Source: Sclerotinia nivalis
Taxonomy: Eukaryota > Ascomycota > Leotiomycetes > Helotiales > Sclerotiniaceae
Assembly: GCA_029531795.1 (NCBI GenBank)
Contig: JAPEIS010000001.1
Coordinates: 5,208,001-5,272,000, forward strand
Length of the DNA stretch: 64,000 nucleotides
Direction of reading: 5' to 3'
The notes below the pieces were generated by a model. It did not search any database, was not told where the DNA came from, and saw nothing but the letters and a program-made list of their open reading frames with translations. This document shows, in pieces, positions 11,399-21,266 of the stretch; the first letter of the stretch is position 1; the number at the start of each line of letters is the position of its first letter. A program made the position numbers and the translations under genes.

Positions 11399-12850
11399 TC
11401 AATCTGGTGGCGGTGCGGTTTGGTTCAAAATTTGTGCCAACATATCAATATGCGAGATAAGATTGCCATTGAAGCCTTCTTCTCGTTTTGGCTTGCCCTC
11501 AGAATGCCAACAAGAACCCCAAGTATTCTCATCTAGCCTTCCCTCAAAATGTGAAATTCTCATCGGCCAATCCATTTTAGGCCACCACTCTTCCGGCAAT
11601 AAGCTAAAAATTCCAGTCACTTCTCTCTTGGCGACACCTTGGAGCCACCAAATTTCATCAACGATGCGTGTCATAGCAAAGAAACATGCAGCAATAACTA
11701 AAGCACGAGGATCCTGTTCCTTCAGTAGCTCAACATAACGGCGCGATACGGTGGCCGCAAAACCAAGAATTCGAGCTCTCTCTGGTTTTTGATGCGCCCA
11801 GTTCAGCATCGCAACAGCATGTTCGTATGCCCGCTTCGTATCCGCATTTATGTAAGCATCATTTGACCTTGATTCGTGTTCGATACCTTCGAGTAAATAA
11901 GCAAAGAAAGCTCGGCGCCCAGGATCAAGATCCAGTACTAATGGAGGCTGCCCATTGATGATAGGAAATATTTTATTGGAGTTTCGTAACCATTGCCAGG
12001 AAGTAATGACGACTGTCTTCACCCCTTGAAAAGAATGAAACCAAGCGAGTGGAAAGACATAACCACTATCAGAATCACCGTCAATTCCATTCTCGACAGA
12101 ACGGGATGCCGATGCTTGGAAAGCAATGAGAGCAGCTGTACAAAAAAGTGCTTCTGCATTGCTTTCCGACGGGCCTCTGTTTAACAGAGAAGAATATTGA
12201 GCAAGCGCCGATGCCATATAACTATGTGAAGCACGTACGAGACTTCGATCATCGGGTTGTAATATACGTAAATGTAGAGCAGATACAGCAAGAATAGCAT
12301 CCATCAAAAATGGAGAATCATAAGCGAGTGACGGTACACTGACAGACCAAGCAACTTCCTGACTTTCATCATTAGATAGAGTTTTCGAAGTCGCTGCCGT
12401 GTAATGGTGCATAAGCTTGAGCTCGAGTGATCGATCATGTACTGTATTACTATGGCCTCTGATCATCTGTGCAGGGGATCGATAGAATGGCATTATCGAA
12501 GAATTGGTAGAAGCTGGTGATGAAACATGGGCAACAGATTCATCTGAAGTTTGGTGAGATAGCGTTGGAGGCTGGAAGGCTGGTGAATCAGGTGACGATG
12601 GGCTGTCGGCAAAGTCACAGGAAACGCCTAATAGTCAACGTCAACATGTATTCTGCTCTTTAGTGAAGACATACGGACCATGCTTCCTGCAATTTCCACA
12701 CAAGGGATGTTTTTCATCACACTGACTCAAAATTAGCACATGTTCACGGCATCCATGATACCATCAACAATGACTGGCTACCTTAATCTTCCTATGCTTG
12801 CATCTTTGACATCCGGCTTTGGATTTCTTATGCGATCTTCTTGGTGGCAT
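11399..12850 (-). CDS. Zn2Cys6 fungal transcription factor
   Basis: Nuclear regulator with a binuclear zinc cluster. Model: join(12782-12850, 12679-12721, 11399-12627), 446 aa. The first 40 residues hold the cluster with spacing C-x2-C-x6-C-x6-C-x2-C-x6-C (GCQRCKHRKIK, then CDEKHPLCGNC, then KHGVSC), split by two introns. A Ser/Pro-rich linker follows. The remaining ~330 residues are a fungal-specific domain typical of Upc2-like regulators: LELKLMHHYTAATSKTL, then PFLMDAILAVSALHLRIL. Intron 2 uses a weak donor, GTCCGT, chosen because only it preserves KHGVSCDF. The target pathway cannot be told from sequence. It lies upstream of, and divergent to, cystathionine gamma-lyase, but about 1.4 kb away. 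Confidence 0.88.
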
Positions 12851-14240
12851 TGTGTTTGTTGTACCTGTCAGGGGACAAATACAAGTTGGAAGTGATATCA
12901 AGGGTGGCGAGCAGGTTGACTATTTCGGGAAATGTTCATATTGAAAACAGGCTGTTCCAAGTACATGCAATAGAGATAGAAATTTAGATCTCTATTTGGC
13001 GATAGATGTTGATCAGAGGTATCTAATTGATAAATTCAAATTTCATCCCGTAGTGTTTCGATTTGCATTGATTACTTACCATCAAGACTGTTTTTTGAGT
13101 ACTAGGGTACTTACGTATCGGAATTCGGAACATCGGAAGTTGAGTTACTTGTGGCATCCTGATTGCTCATTCAACGAATTAAATGGTTTCCTCACGGAAG
13201 TTATCCATAATTTAGTCAGCATCTCAGCCTTCTTGATCCAGACCCAAACAACGTTTTCAATGATGGATCACGGATGGAAAGTACCCCGGCATATCGAGTG
13301 CCTCAAGTCTTAGGTAATCGAAAAGTGTTCTGCTACTTCAATATTTGTTATTCCATTATGATAAACGAGTTATCAATATCAATGAGTTCAAGAGATGAAT
13401 TATCTACCAGATAGGTACCTAGTTCCGTTGGGTTCAACAGCATTTCGATCCTTAATCGATAAGAGTGTTCCGGCTATTTCCGGTTCTACTCGTTTAATTG
13501 CAAGTAACTTTATCCCAAAATGATTTGCCGGTACTAGTAAACAGCCTTCACTATTCTACTCCGTAATCTTATCTTTACGACTCTAGATCTCGAACATCTA
13601 GAAATTAAGATCTTATATCTACATCTATTCCAGTACTCTACGCTTCTCGTTTGTCTATTTAAGTAACAATCTTAACGATCTCCTTCATTTGGATTCCAGT
13701 GACTCAAAAGACGCTCAATGGTTCCACCAATTGCTAACGGTTAAACTGTACAAAGCACAATAGCTATTTGTCATGACGTCTTCATATTATATCCATTTCT
13801 CTCCTCCTTCAGCCTACCAACATGCATATAAGCAGCCAGATGACATATTATATACGTTCCTCCTGCCTATTCTTACTTAAATCCAGATATTGCTAGAGAT
13901 CCCTTCGCTCCATAAGAGGAATTGCGTGCTCTAGTCGCTGATCTAGAATCTATATTTACCGCCTTTGTTCTTACAAATTAAGGGTTACCCCGTCACGACA
14001 TTCAAACCATCTCACATTATTACCAATTTGACCCATAACCAAGAGACACTTGCATATTTTCTTCTTCTAATACAGTGAAGAGGAATAGTATAAGTCTAAA
14101 CTTCCCCGCAACAATTTTTTCTATATTTCGTGACAAACAATTATCAAACTTTTCCCATATTTTCTCTTTCCCTGATCTGTGAAAAGTCTTTGGAGAAAAG
14201 AAAAAGAAAATAAATTTACCGCCCCGCGCTAGCCCTCACA
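12851..14240. other. Intergenic between Zn2Cys6 factor and cystathionine gamma-lyase
   Basis: About 1.4 kb, AT-rich, with a TAGGTACCTAG motif near 13412-13423 and a pyrimidine-rich leader with an A-rich run (about 14100-14235) just before the next gene. A 105-codon ORF at 12996 resembles nothing known. It probably holds both divergent promoters and long 5' leaders. Confidence 0.45.
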
Positions 14241-15494
14241 ATGACTATTCCAAGCCTCGATCATCCCATTCAAACTCCTCCGCGAGCCCCTTCGCCAGTC
14301 CATCGATTTGGTACTCTAGCAGTTCATGCTGGATCCCCTCATGATCCTGTCACTGGCGCCGTCATCGAAGCCATTTCCCTCTCTACAACATTTGCACAAA
14401 CCGCCGTCGGAAAACCCGTTGGTGCATATGAATACAGCAGAAGCTCCAATCCCAATCGTGACAATTTCGAGCAGGCTGTCGCAGCTCTCGAACACGCAAA
14501 GTACGCCCTAGCTTTCTCTTCAGGCTCTGCTACTACGGCTACCATTTTGCAGTCCCTAGCCGCAGGTTCGCATGTTATTTCCGTATCGGACGTTTATGGT
14601 GGAACCCACAGATATTTCACACAGGTAGCTAAGGCTCATGGTGTGAAGGTCACATTTACGCCGGAGATCGAGGTGGATGTTGTGGATCATATTACACCAG
14701 AGACAAAACTCATCTGGATCGAAACTCCAAGTAATCCTACTCTGCGGCTTGTGGATATTAGAGCGGTGGCTACAGCGGCCCACGAACATGGCATAATGGT
14801 TGTGGTTGACAATACTTTCATGAGCCCTTACGTTCAACAACCTTTGGACCACGGAGCTGATATTGTCGTTCACTCTGTTACCAAATATATCAATGGACAC
14901 TCCGATGTAGTGATGGGAGTAGCCGCTTTCAACTCAGACGCTATGAAGGAAAGATTAGGCTTCTTGCAAAATGCCATTGGATGCATACCTTCAGCATTTG
15001 ACAGCTGGCTTGCTCACCGTGGCTTGAAGACATTGCATCTCCGAGCTCGAGAAGCCACAGTTAATGCGACATTGGTAGCCAAAACATTGGAGAGTTCACC
15101 CCACGTCATCGCTGTCAACTACCCTGGCTTGAACTCCCACCCACACCGCAAAATTGCTCTCAAGCAACACAGAGATGGTATGGGAGGTGGCATGCTTTCG
15201 TTCCGTATCAAGGGAGGTTCCGCTGCAGCTGAAAAATTCTGTCAAATGACAAACATCTTCACATTGGCAGAGAGTTTGGGAGGAGTCGAGAGTTTGGTAG
15301 AAGTACCAAGCAGCATGACACATGCTGGTATTCCCAAGGCTCACAGAGAGGCTATTGGTGTGTACGATGATTTAGTCCGTATTAGTTGCGGAGTTGAGGA
15401 TGCAGAAGATTTGAAAGCAGATGTTTTGCAAGCTTTGGAGAAAGCTGTTGTTTGGCCTAAAATCTCCAATGGCTTGGAAAATTACACTTCATGA
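14241..15494 (+). CDS. CYS3: Cystathionine gamma-lyase
   Basis: PLP enzyme of reverse transsulfuration: cystathionine to cysteine, 2-oxobutyrate and ammonia, in the cytosol. Single exon, 417 aa, within the usual 390-430. Visible Cys/Met-metabolism PLP signatures: YEYSRSSNPNRDNFE (phosphate-binding Tyr/Arg), LAFSSGSATTATIL, YGGTHRYF, IWIETPSNPTLRLVDI, VVVDNTFMSPY (the Asp that pairs with the pyridine nitrogen), and SVTKYINGHSDVVMG carrying the Schiff-base lysine (about residue 215). The tail RISCGVEDAEDLKADVLQALE is typical of gamma-lyases rather than synthases. No intron. Start chosen because ACA ATG ACT is the first in-frame ATG and gives the expected N terminus. Confidence 0.95.
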   Translation: MTIPSLDHPIQTPPRAPSPVHRFGTLAVHAGSPHDPVTGAVIEAISLSTTFAQTAVGKPVGAYEYSRSSNPNRDNFEQAVAALEHAKYALAFSSGSATTATILQSLAAGSHVISVSDVYGGTHRYFTQVAKAHGVKVTFTPEIEVDVVDHITPETKLIWIETPSNPTLRLVDIRAVATAAHEHGIMVVVDNTFMSPYVQQPLDHGADIVVHSVTKYINGHSDVVMGVAAFNSDAMKERLGFLQNAIGCIPSAFDSWLAHRGLKTLHLRAREATVNATLVAKTLESSPHVIAVNYPGLNSHPHRKIALKQHRDGMGGGMLSFRIKGGSAAAEKFCQMTNIFTLAESLGGVESLVEVPSSMTHAGIPKAHREAIGVYDDLVRISCGVEDAEDLKADVLQALEKAVVWPKISNGLENYTS

Positions 15495-15760
15495 GTCCTA
15501 GATTAGGTTTGCTTTTTCCAGGAATCGCATATGCATATGGATTGCAAATGTTTGGGCGCGGGCGTTGGGGCATAGTCTTGAATACCTCCATGATTGGATG
15601 ACTTTACATAGATCTCTTAGCCTGATCCGAATTCATGGGTTTCCTTATTTGAGGGTTGGGATATAGACAAATTTGAAATCTTCACACAAGATTGACTTGC
15701 ATTTCTACGAAACCTGTGAACCAAATGTAAAACCCTTGCGTGAGAAAACCATCCATTAAC

Positions 15761-16993
15761 CTAAATACCCAAAACGAATTTCACCCCCTGACAAACATTT
15801 TCCAAAAATTCATCTCCACCCTTGATACCAGGAAAAATCCAAAAGTAATGCGGCACACCTTCATAATGATCACTCTTTGTCTGAACCCCCTTATCCCTCA
15901 ACATCATTTCCAAGACCTTACCATCATCCCTTAAAGGATCTTTCCCACACGTAGCAATATACGTAGGAGGAAACTTATCGAGATGCTTCGAAAGCGTCAT
16001 AACTAAAGATCGATCAAATGTTAGTTTCCATTTTCCCCACAAATACAAAACACCACAGATCTAGATCCATAACCCCAAAAAAATTCGAGAAAGAAAGAAA
16101 AAAACATACAAAGTCTCTCCTCATGAAAATCCGCATCGATCGCCTCAAAAAACGTGTTCAAAGTCTCTCGATCAAGAATTGGAACACCAGATGCATTTTC
16201 CTCGTAGGATTTATAATGATCCTTATAAGCGGCAGGGATGGAAGACGGATGTGCGGTTGCGGGAACCAGGGCTACGATGCCTTTGATATGGTCTTGTTTA
16301 CCGGTGGCGATGAGATCATTTGCTACGGTGAGAGCTAGGCATCCGCCTGCTGAGCCGCCGATTGTGAAGGTTTGGGTGGGATCTGCGTTTAATTCCGAGG
16401 CGTGGTTCCAGGCCTTGGGATTGAGTTAGTGAGTGGGATACCGCGTGAGCTTAGGGTATGTATATATGGAATTGGGAGAATGAGAAAAGAGGGGAAATGG
16501 TAGTATTGCATACCCATTCAAAAGCCTTCAGACTATCATCCAACATAACTGGCATCTTATATTTCGGACCTAATCTATAGTCCACCGAGACGAGGATACA
16601 AGGAACGGTCTTTGCGATATATCGACAGCACGAATCCTCGGAATCGAGATTACCGACGCAACAGCCTCCGCCGTGGTAATATACACCCAGAGGAAGAGGT
16701 TTCTTGTCAGATGTATTTGGTGGGGTGTAGATACGAACTGGGACGCCGTCGGCAGAGGTATCGCGTGTTTGGACGGAGGAATCGGGGGGTCCTGCTTGGG
16801 CTGCGAGAGAGGTGATTAGTTCGTTAAATTGCCGTTCGATGTCTGCTGGGGTGCCTGTGAGAAGGGGACGGGTCCCAAGGGCTTTCTCGAGCTGGGAAGA
16901 GTCAAATTAAGTACGAAGTTGAGGAGAGAGGTGGAAGGAAATAATTACCTCGAGCCATTCGGGTTTATAACCCTCAGTTGATGGAGTTGCCAT
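15761..16993 (-). CDS. Alpha/beta hydrolase, HSL-type esterase
   Basis: Serine esterase of the hormone-sensitive-lipase group, probably hydrolysing short acyl or acetyl esters; substrate unknown. Model: join(16949-16993, 16514-16891, 16110-16413, 15761-16002), 322 aa, all phases consistent. The oxyanion motif YYHGGGCCVG is near residue 86-90. The nucleophile is in TIGGSAGGCLAL (GxSxG, Ser about 162). Asp is in TCGKDPLRDDGK, and His is in HYEGVPHYFWIFPG. No signal peptide, so likely intracellular. The best exon 4 acceptor is TTTAG at 16003, which restores FMTLSKHLDKFPPTYIA. Related fungal proteins include versiconal hemiacetal acetate esterases, but no biosynthetic cluster is visible around it. 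Confidence 0.88.
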
Positions 16994-17700
16994 AATGTAT
17001 TTCTTGAAATAGATCGTGTGTGGTTTCTCTGTGAGCTTTTAGGAGAAGATTCCACAAGGTTGAGAAGTCCAGTATATGAATAGAGTTCTTAGTATAGCAT
17101 ATACTTGAAGGAAAGTTGAAGTACAAGCTGAACAATTAAACTTGACGGCGTGTTGGGATCGACTTTTTTTGATATTAGACTTATGTCACGGAGACAGAGT
17201 CCACAAGAAGTAATAATGAATATTGAATTGAAGCTCAAGATATTCTAGCAGGAGAGCTCGAGAGGTCTCTACATTTATAGAGTAGAGAGTAGAGTAGTCG
17301 TGCGAGATTATTCACTTAAAGCCGAGCAACATACGGTACTCAGCTATACTGGCTTAAAAAGTTTGACTAATAAGATTCGGTATAAACGGTATTCCGGTAG
17401 TCACCTACCGGAATTCTGTGTCAGGAACCAGGGTGATGATGATGATAGTATTTTACGTGTGTGGGGGCAGGGCCCCGAACCTTCCGAAGAGTATAAGGAC
17501 GGGCTAGTACCACATGACACTTCAATGATTTAAATCTTTTCTATTCCCTGGGACATCAGGAATCTAGTGCTCAGGGTCTCTGTCTCGCCCACCGGCCTTG
17601 ACATACATGGCGCGATTTGTGCACTTGGGTGACCAGAAGTATTCTTCTTCAGCTTTGCTCAACTCACTCCCAGCATACAGTAACCGTACACTGATAATGG
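16994..17700. other. Intergenic between hydrolase and transposon island
   Basis: No recognised gene. A GAGTAGAGAGTAGAGTAG repeat lies near 17278-17298. A 77-codon ORF at 17300 has no family resemblance. G+C falls sharply after about 17700 where the transposon island begins. Confidence 0.4.
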
Positions 17701-17704
17701 CCGA

Positions 17705-17734
17705 AAACGCGTAAATATAAATTTTTACGCGTTT
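17705..17734. repeat. Perfect inverted repeat AAACGCGTAAA..TTTACGCGTTT
   Basis: Two 11-base arms (17705-17715 and 17724-17734) separated by 8 A/T bases; the arms carry ACGCGT. It lies near the left edge of the transposon island, upstream of the Tc1-like coding relic, so it may be part of that element's terminal region. No matching copy was found at the right edge. Confidence 0.6.
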
Positions 17735-17929
17735 CATTTCTATAACCTATATTCTATTTATTAATTATACTATCACAACGCATTCCATTAAGATCAATTG
17801 ATAATAATAATGTTCCTCAAAAGCATCTTAGCCCATATGATCGTAGTAGAATTATTGGAAAAGTTTCAGAAAGTACAAGATCCACTAAAATTGCGAATAA
17901 TCTTGAAATAACCCACATCACTATATATA

Positions 17930-17987
17930 ACGTGGTTTATCAGTGTGCGGGTCATATCAATGTGTGGGTCACTTTCACCTCAATTCA
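17930..17987 (+). repeat. Left terminal inverted repeat of Fot1-like element
   Basis: Starts ACGTGGTTTATCAGTGTGCG and ends at CACCTCAATTCA. It pairs with 19724-19781 at 56 of 58 positions; the differences (G/A at base 3 and A/G in the TCAATG/TCAGTG stretch) are transitions. Confidence 0.9.
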
Positions 17988-18027
17988 ATCTCTTCTCTTT
18001 CAACACGCGTTTTATCAACAATCTACA

Positions 18028-19674
18028 ATGAATTCGAATAACCAAGAAGCCTGTATACTCTTCGTTATCGAAGCTATTCAAAAAGACAAAAAAATAAGCA
18101 TTCGAAAAGTTACGAAGATATATAATATCTCGAATACAATACTACAATGTAGAATTAATGGTTTTACTCTTCGCTCCGAATATCGATCTAAATCTTATAA
18201 TCTTTCAGAATTAAAAGAGAATATCATTTCTGAGTATATACTCGATATGGATATGAAAGGATTTCTATCTAAACTTAGAAATGTAAAAGATATAACGAAT
18301 CATATTCTTGAATCGAGGGGTGCAAAGTGTGTTGGGAAGCTCTGGATGTATCGATTCGTAAAGCGTCGAATCGAATTAAAGATGCATTTTAGTTGTGTTT
18401 ATGATTTTCAAAGAGTTTTTTGTAAAGATCCTAAACTTATTGAAGAGTGGTTTCGATTGGTTTCGAATATACGAGCGAAATATGGTATTCTCGACAGCGA
18501 TTTCTACAATTTCGATGAAACAGGCTTTATGATGGGGATTATATGTATTGCAATGGTTGTTACTAGTGCTGAGAGATACAGTAGAAGTAAATCAGTATAA
18601 TCAGGCAATCGAGAATGAGCTACAGCAATAATATATGGAAATAGGGAAAATGAAACTATACCCCCATTTCTAGTGATTCAAGGACAGATTCATTTTTCCA
18701 ATTGGTATACCGAAACCGACTTTCCTACGGAATAGACTATTAAACCTATATCTAATGAATAAACAAACAATGAGACAGGTTTAGAATAATTGAAATACTT
18801 CGATAAACATATTAAGAATCGAAAAAAAGGCAAATATCGAATATTGATATTAGATAGACATGAAAGCCATAAATCAGTACCTTTTCAGTCGTATTGCAAA
18901 GAGAATGATATTATCTATTTAAAATTACCACCACATTCAAATCATTTAACTCAACCACTTGATGTTGATTGTTTTAGCAATTTGAAACGTTTATATGGTA
19001 TTCAAATTGATAGATTTATCAAAGCATATATCAATCATATTTCGAAAATTGAATTCTTTATAACTTTCAAAGCTGTATACCAAGAATCAATTACGATTCA
19101 GAATATGAAATCAGAATTTCGAAGAACAGATTTAATACCATTTGATCCTGAAACTATACTTTCGAAACTAGATATTCGAATTCGCACATCTACTCCCCCC
19201 TCTTTCGATCAAGATTTATAGACTTCTCAAACCCCTCACAATCCAATTGAAACTCTTTCACAATCGACTTTAATAAGATCTCGAATGGTTTATCATCAAT
19301 CAAACTCTTCTACACCTATATTCGAGATTGTATTAGCTTTAACTAAAAATACAGAAAGATTAGTATATGAAAATACACTTTTAAATACAGAGATTCGTAT
19401 ACTTCGGACAACAAATGAAGCATTAAGTAAACATCGATATACAAAAAAAACTCAATTACATCAAGGAGGAGTGTTTATTGGATAAGAGATTATCGATATA
19501 TTATCTCAGCAAAAGATTGATATTCAGATTTAACACAACGAGCGTCAAAAAGGGGGGAATTCTAATGGAGAAGCATCTTCTAATCGATATTATAGTAAGT
19601 GTGGAAAGACTAAATATAATACAAGGACTTGTCAAAATAATGTAATAGATCCTAGATTATTAGAATCTTTATAG
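18028..19674 (+). pseudogene. Fot1/pogo-type transposase, stop-codon-riddled
   Basis: One uninterrupted frame of 548 codons from MNSNNQEAC, with eight internal stops (18598, 18616, 18733, 18760, 18787, 19219, 19483, 19528) and no frameshift. Domains: N-terminal Psq/HTH-like (about residues 5-40), a CENPB-type DNA-binding segment (GFLSKLRNVKDI, WMYRFVKRR), then the DDE domain with first Asp in FYNFDETGFM, second in LILDRHESHKS and third in HLTQPLDVDCF. The usual Gly of LDGH and of DVGCF is replaced by Arg and Asp (GGN to AGN/GAN). A relic of the C-terminal zinc knuckle reads YSKCGKTKYNTRTC. Stops fall where Trp or Gln is expected. All fit C:G to T:A transitions. Confidence 0.87.
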
Positions 19675-19723
19675 TTTTAATCAATTGATTTAATTGTTGT
19701 TGAATAATATGGGTTTGAAAGAG

Positions 19724-19781
19724 TGAATTGAGGTGAAAGTGACCCACACACTGATATGACCCGCACACTGATAAACCATGT
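19724..19781 (-). repeat. Right terminal inverted repeat of Fot1-like element
   Basis: On the minus strand it reads ACATGGTTTATCAGTGTGCG, matching the left repeat. It is followed directly by the TA target duplicate at 19782-19783. Confidence 0.9.
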
Positions 19782-20655
19782 TAATACTATTAAGATGAAT
19801 CAATTGTGTAATGAGGGCAAATCCTTATTCAAAAAGCCCCGATAGAAATGTTATTCAGAAAGAGACGAATATATAGTGATACAGTATATACGTTTATAAC
19901 CCAAATCGATTTATCAGGAAACCATTACAGTTTGTGGGTTTGATTGTAAAAAGGATATCATCAAAAGGATCTTCCATATATATAGAATAAACAATTGGAG
20001 AGTTAGAAAGAAACCTGAACTTATATCAGAATATACACTTAAACGATTTGTATAGTGCTTAATGTAGAGGGGCCTTATAGCGAAAGAATGGAACTTAATC
20101 TTCTGATCGGACGAGTGCTCTGTAGAGTGGGGGCGGGGTAAAAAGCAGGAATAGGTTTTCCGTTTTTCCTTTCAAAAATGGGATATCACAGTGGTGGTAG
20201 AATGCTTTAAGATATAATGATATTCTACAAAAAAGGAAGAAGATACTAGAAAGAGTGTCGATTATATAGGGGATGGATACCTTAGACAACCATACAGATT
20301 AGCTAGGAATGGGTTACGAACCTATAACAATACTCCCTTTCTTATTGTAAAATAAAAATATGATTTCGAAAGAAGAGTATTCTATTAATTCAAGATTGGT
20401 CTTTTTATAATCCTGATTTGAATTTTATAAAGTATATTTGATAATATCTAAAAGTATATGTTTTTGAGATGTTTTCTGATATTGTTACAGATAAAAGTAT
20501 TTCAGAATATACTAGATAGAGATTGAAGAATACTTTACAAGCAATTTGGGATACATTGGATAATGGATTATTCGAAAAATTGAGGGTTAGTATATTGAAT
20601 AGAATAAAGGCTTGTATCGTAATTGATAATTGGTATACTAAATATTGAAGATTTA

Positions 20656-21266
20656 AAATAGGGTAACAATATAATTTTTTTATATTATTAAAATATATAT
20701 ATAGATCTCAAATATATCAAAATTTTATATTAAAATAATGAAATGTTGATTTAATAAATAAGATTGAATAGAATGATATTGATAAATAATTCCGGGTGAA
20801 ATCCGGCCGGCCATTATCTGTGCGCAAGTACTGTACACACTTCCCTGTCGAGTGCCATTTGAATAAACCACCGGCCACATTGGAATATAACATATCTCCT
20901 GTAACAGGTTAGCTAGATTTACAGATAATGAACGGTCAAATGTACACTCAATGCACATTTTTTGGGGCAATCTGTCCAGTTCGACCAGTCTAACCATTCC
21001 ACTATTCGTTCTGTTCTATCACTGAAATACGCGAACTCCTCTGGAGAAGGTTTTGATGTCGCTATTCCAGCAAGACCTTCCGGATTTCGAAAGATATTGG
21101 TCGTGTAATTCTCGCTCTATTCAAAAATCTCCCACTCCCATTGGCATAGCCTGTCAAGAACGATGTGTATTGAGTCTCTCAAAACTTCCTCGAAAACATT
21201 TAAAGAGTTGGTTGCATAATAGGATGCCCACACCAAGGAACAGCGAGATATTGTCTGCTGTCTGGT
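20656..21266. other. AT-rich flank of transposon island
   Basis: Begins with an almost pure A/T stretch (about 20670-20760), then normal composition. No gene recognised; a 90-codon minus ORF near 20725-20997 shows no family features. Confidence 0.4.

Larger units (their letters stand above)
17930..19781 (+). mobile_element. Fot1/pogo-type DNA transposon (Flipper-like), inactivated
   Basis: A complete 1852-bp element. Terminal inverted repeats of 58 bp (17930-17987 and 19724-19781) differ at two positions. It is flanked by a TA on each side (17928-17929 and 19782-19783), the target duplication of Tc1/mariner-pogo elements. It holds one transposase-length frame (18028-19674) broken by stops. 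Size, TA target and inverted repeats resemble Fot1-type elements such as Flipper of Botrytis cinerea (about 1.84 kb by memory); identity was not tested. The near-identical repeats suggest fairly recent insertion, followed by mutation. Confidence 0.88.
17790..20655 (+). mobile_element. Tc1-like DNA transposon relic, interrupted by a second transposon
   Basis: Transposase relic of the Tc1/mariner superfamily, split at 17929/19782 by the Fot1-like element. The left part (about 17814-17929) reads the HTH segment HLSPYDRSRIIGKVSEST, then KIANNLEITHITIY. The right part resumes in the same frame with CNEGKSLFKK, the second HTH region, and the DDE start SDECSVEWGRGKKQE, where TGA (20104) and TAG (20152) replace the usual Trp codons. 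The C-terminal part (about 20392-20650) shows DWSFYNPDLNFI, the family's PYSPDLNPIEH block, followed by two stops at the Trp-Trp position. The middle is shortened or scrambled (about 20165-20390). I could not place its terminal inverted repeats. It is non-functional. Confidence 0.8.

Noticed and set aside
12996..13313. 105-codon plus ORF between the Zn2Cys6 factor and cystathionine gamma-lyase
   Set aside because: No family resemblance, AT-rich composition like the surrounding intergenic DNA.
14556..14900. 114-codon minus ORF
   Set aside because: Antisense shadow of the cystathionine gamma-lyase coding sequence.
18790..19221. Independent small gene with a DDE-like domain
   Set aside because: It lies in the same frame as the ORFs before and after it and is a fragment of the stop-interrupted Fot1-like transposase.
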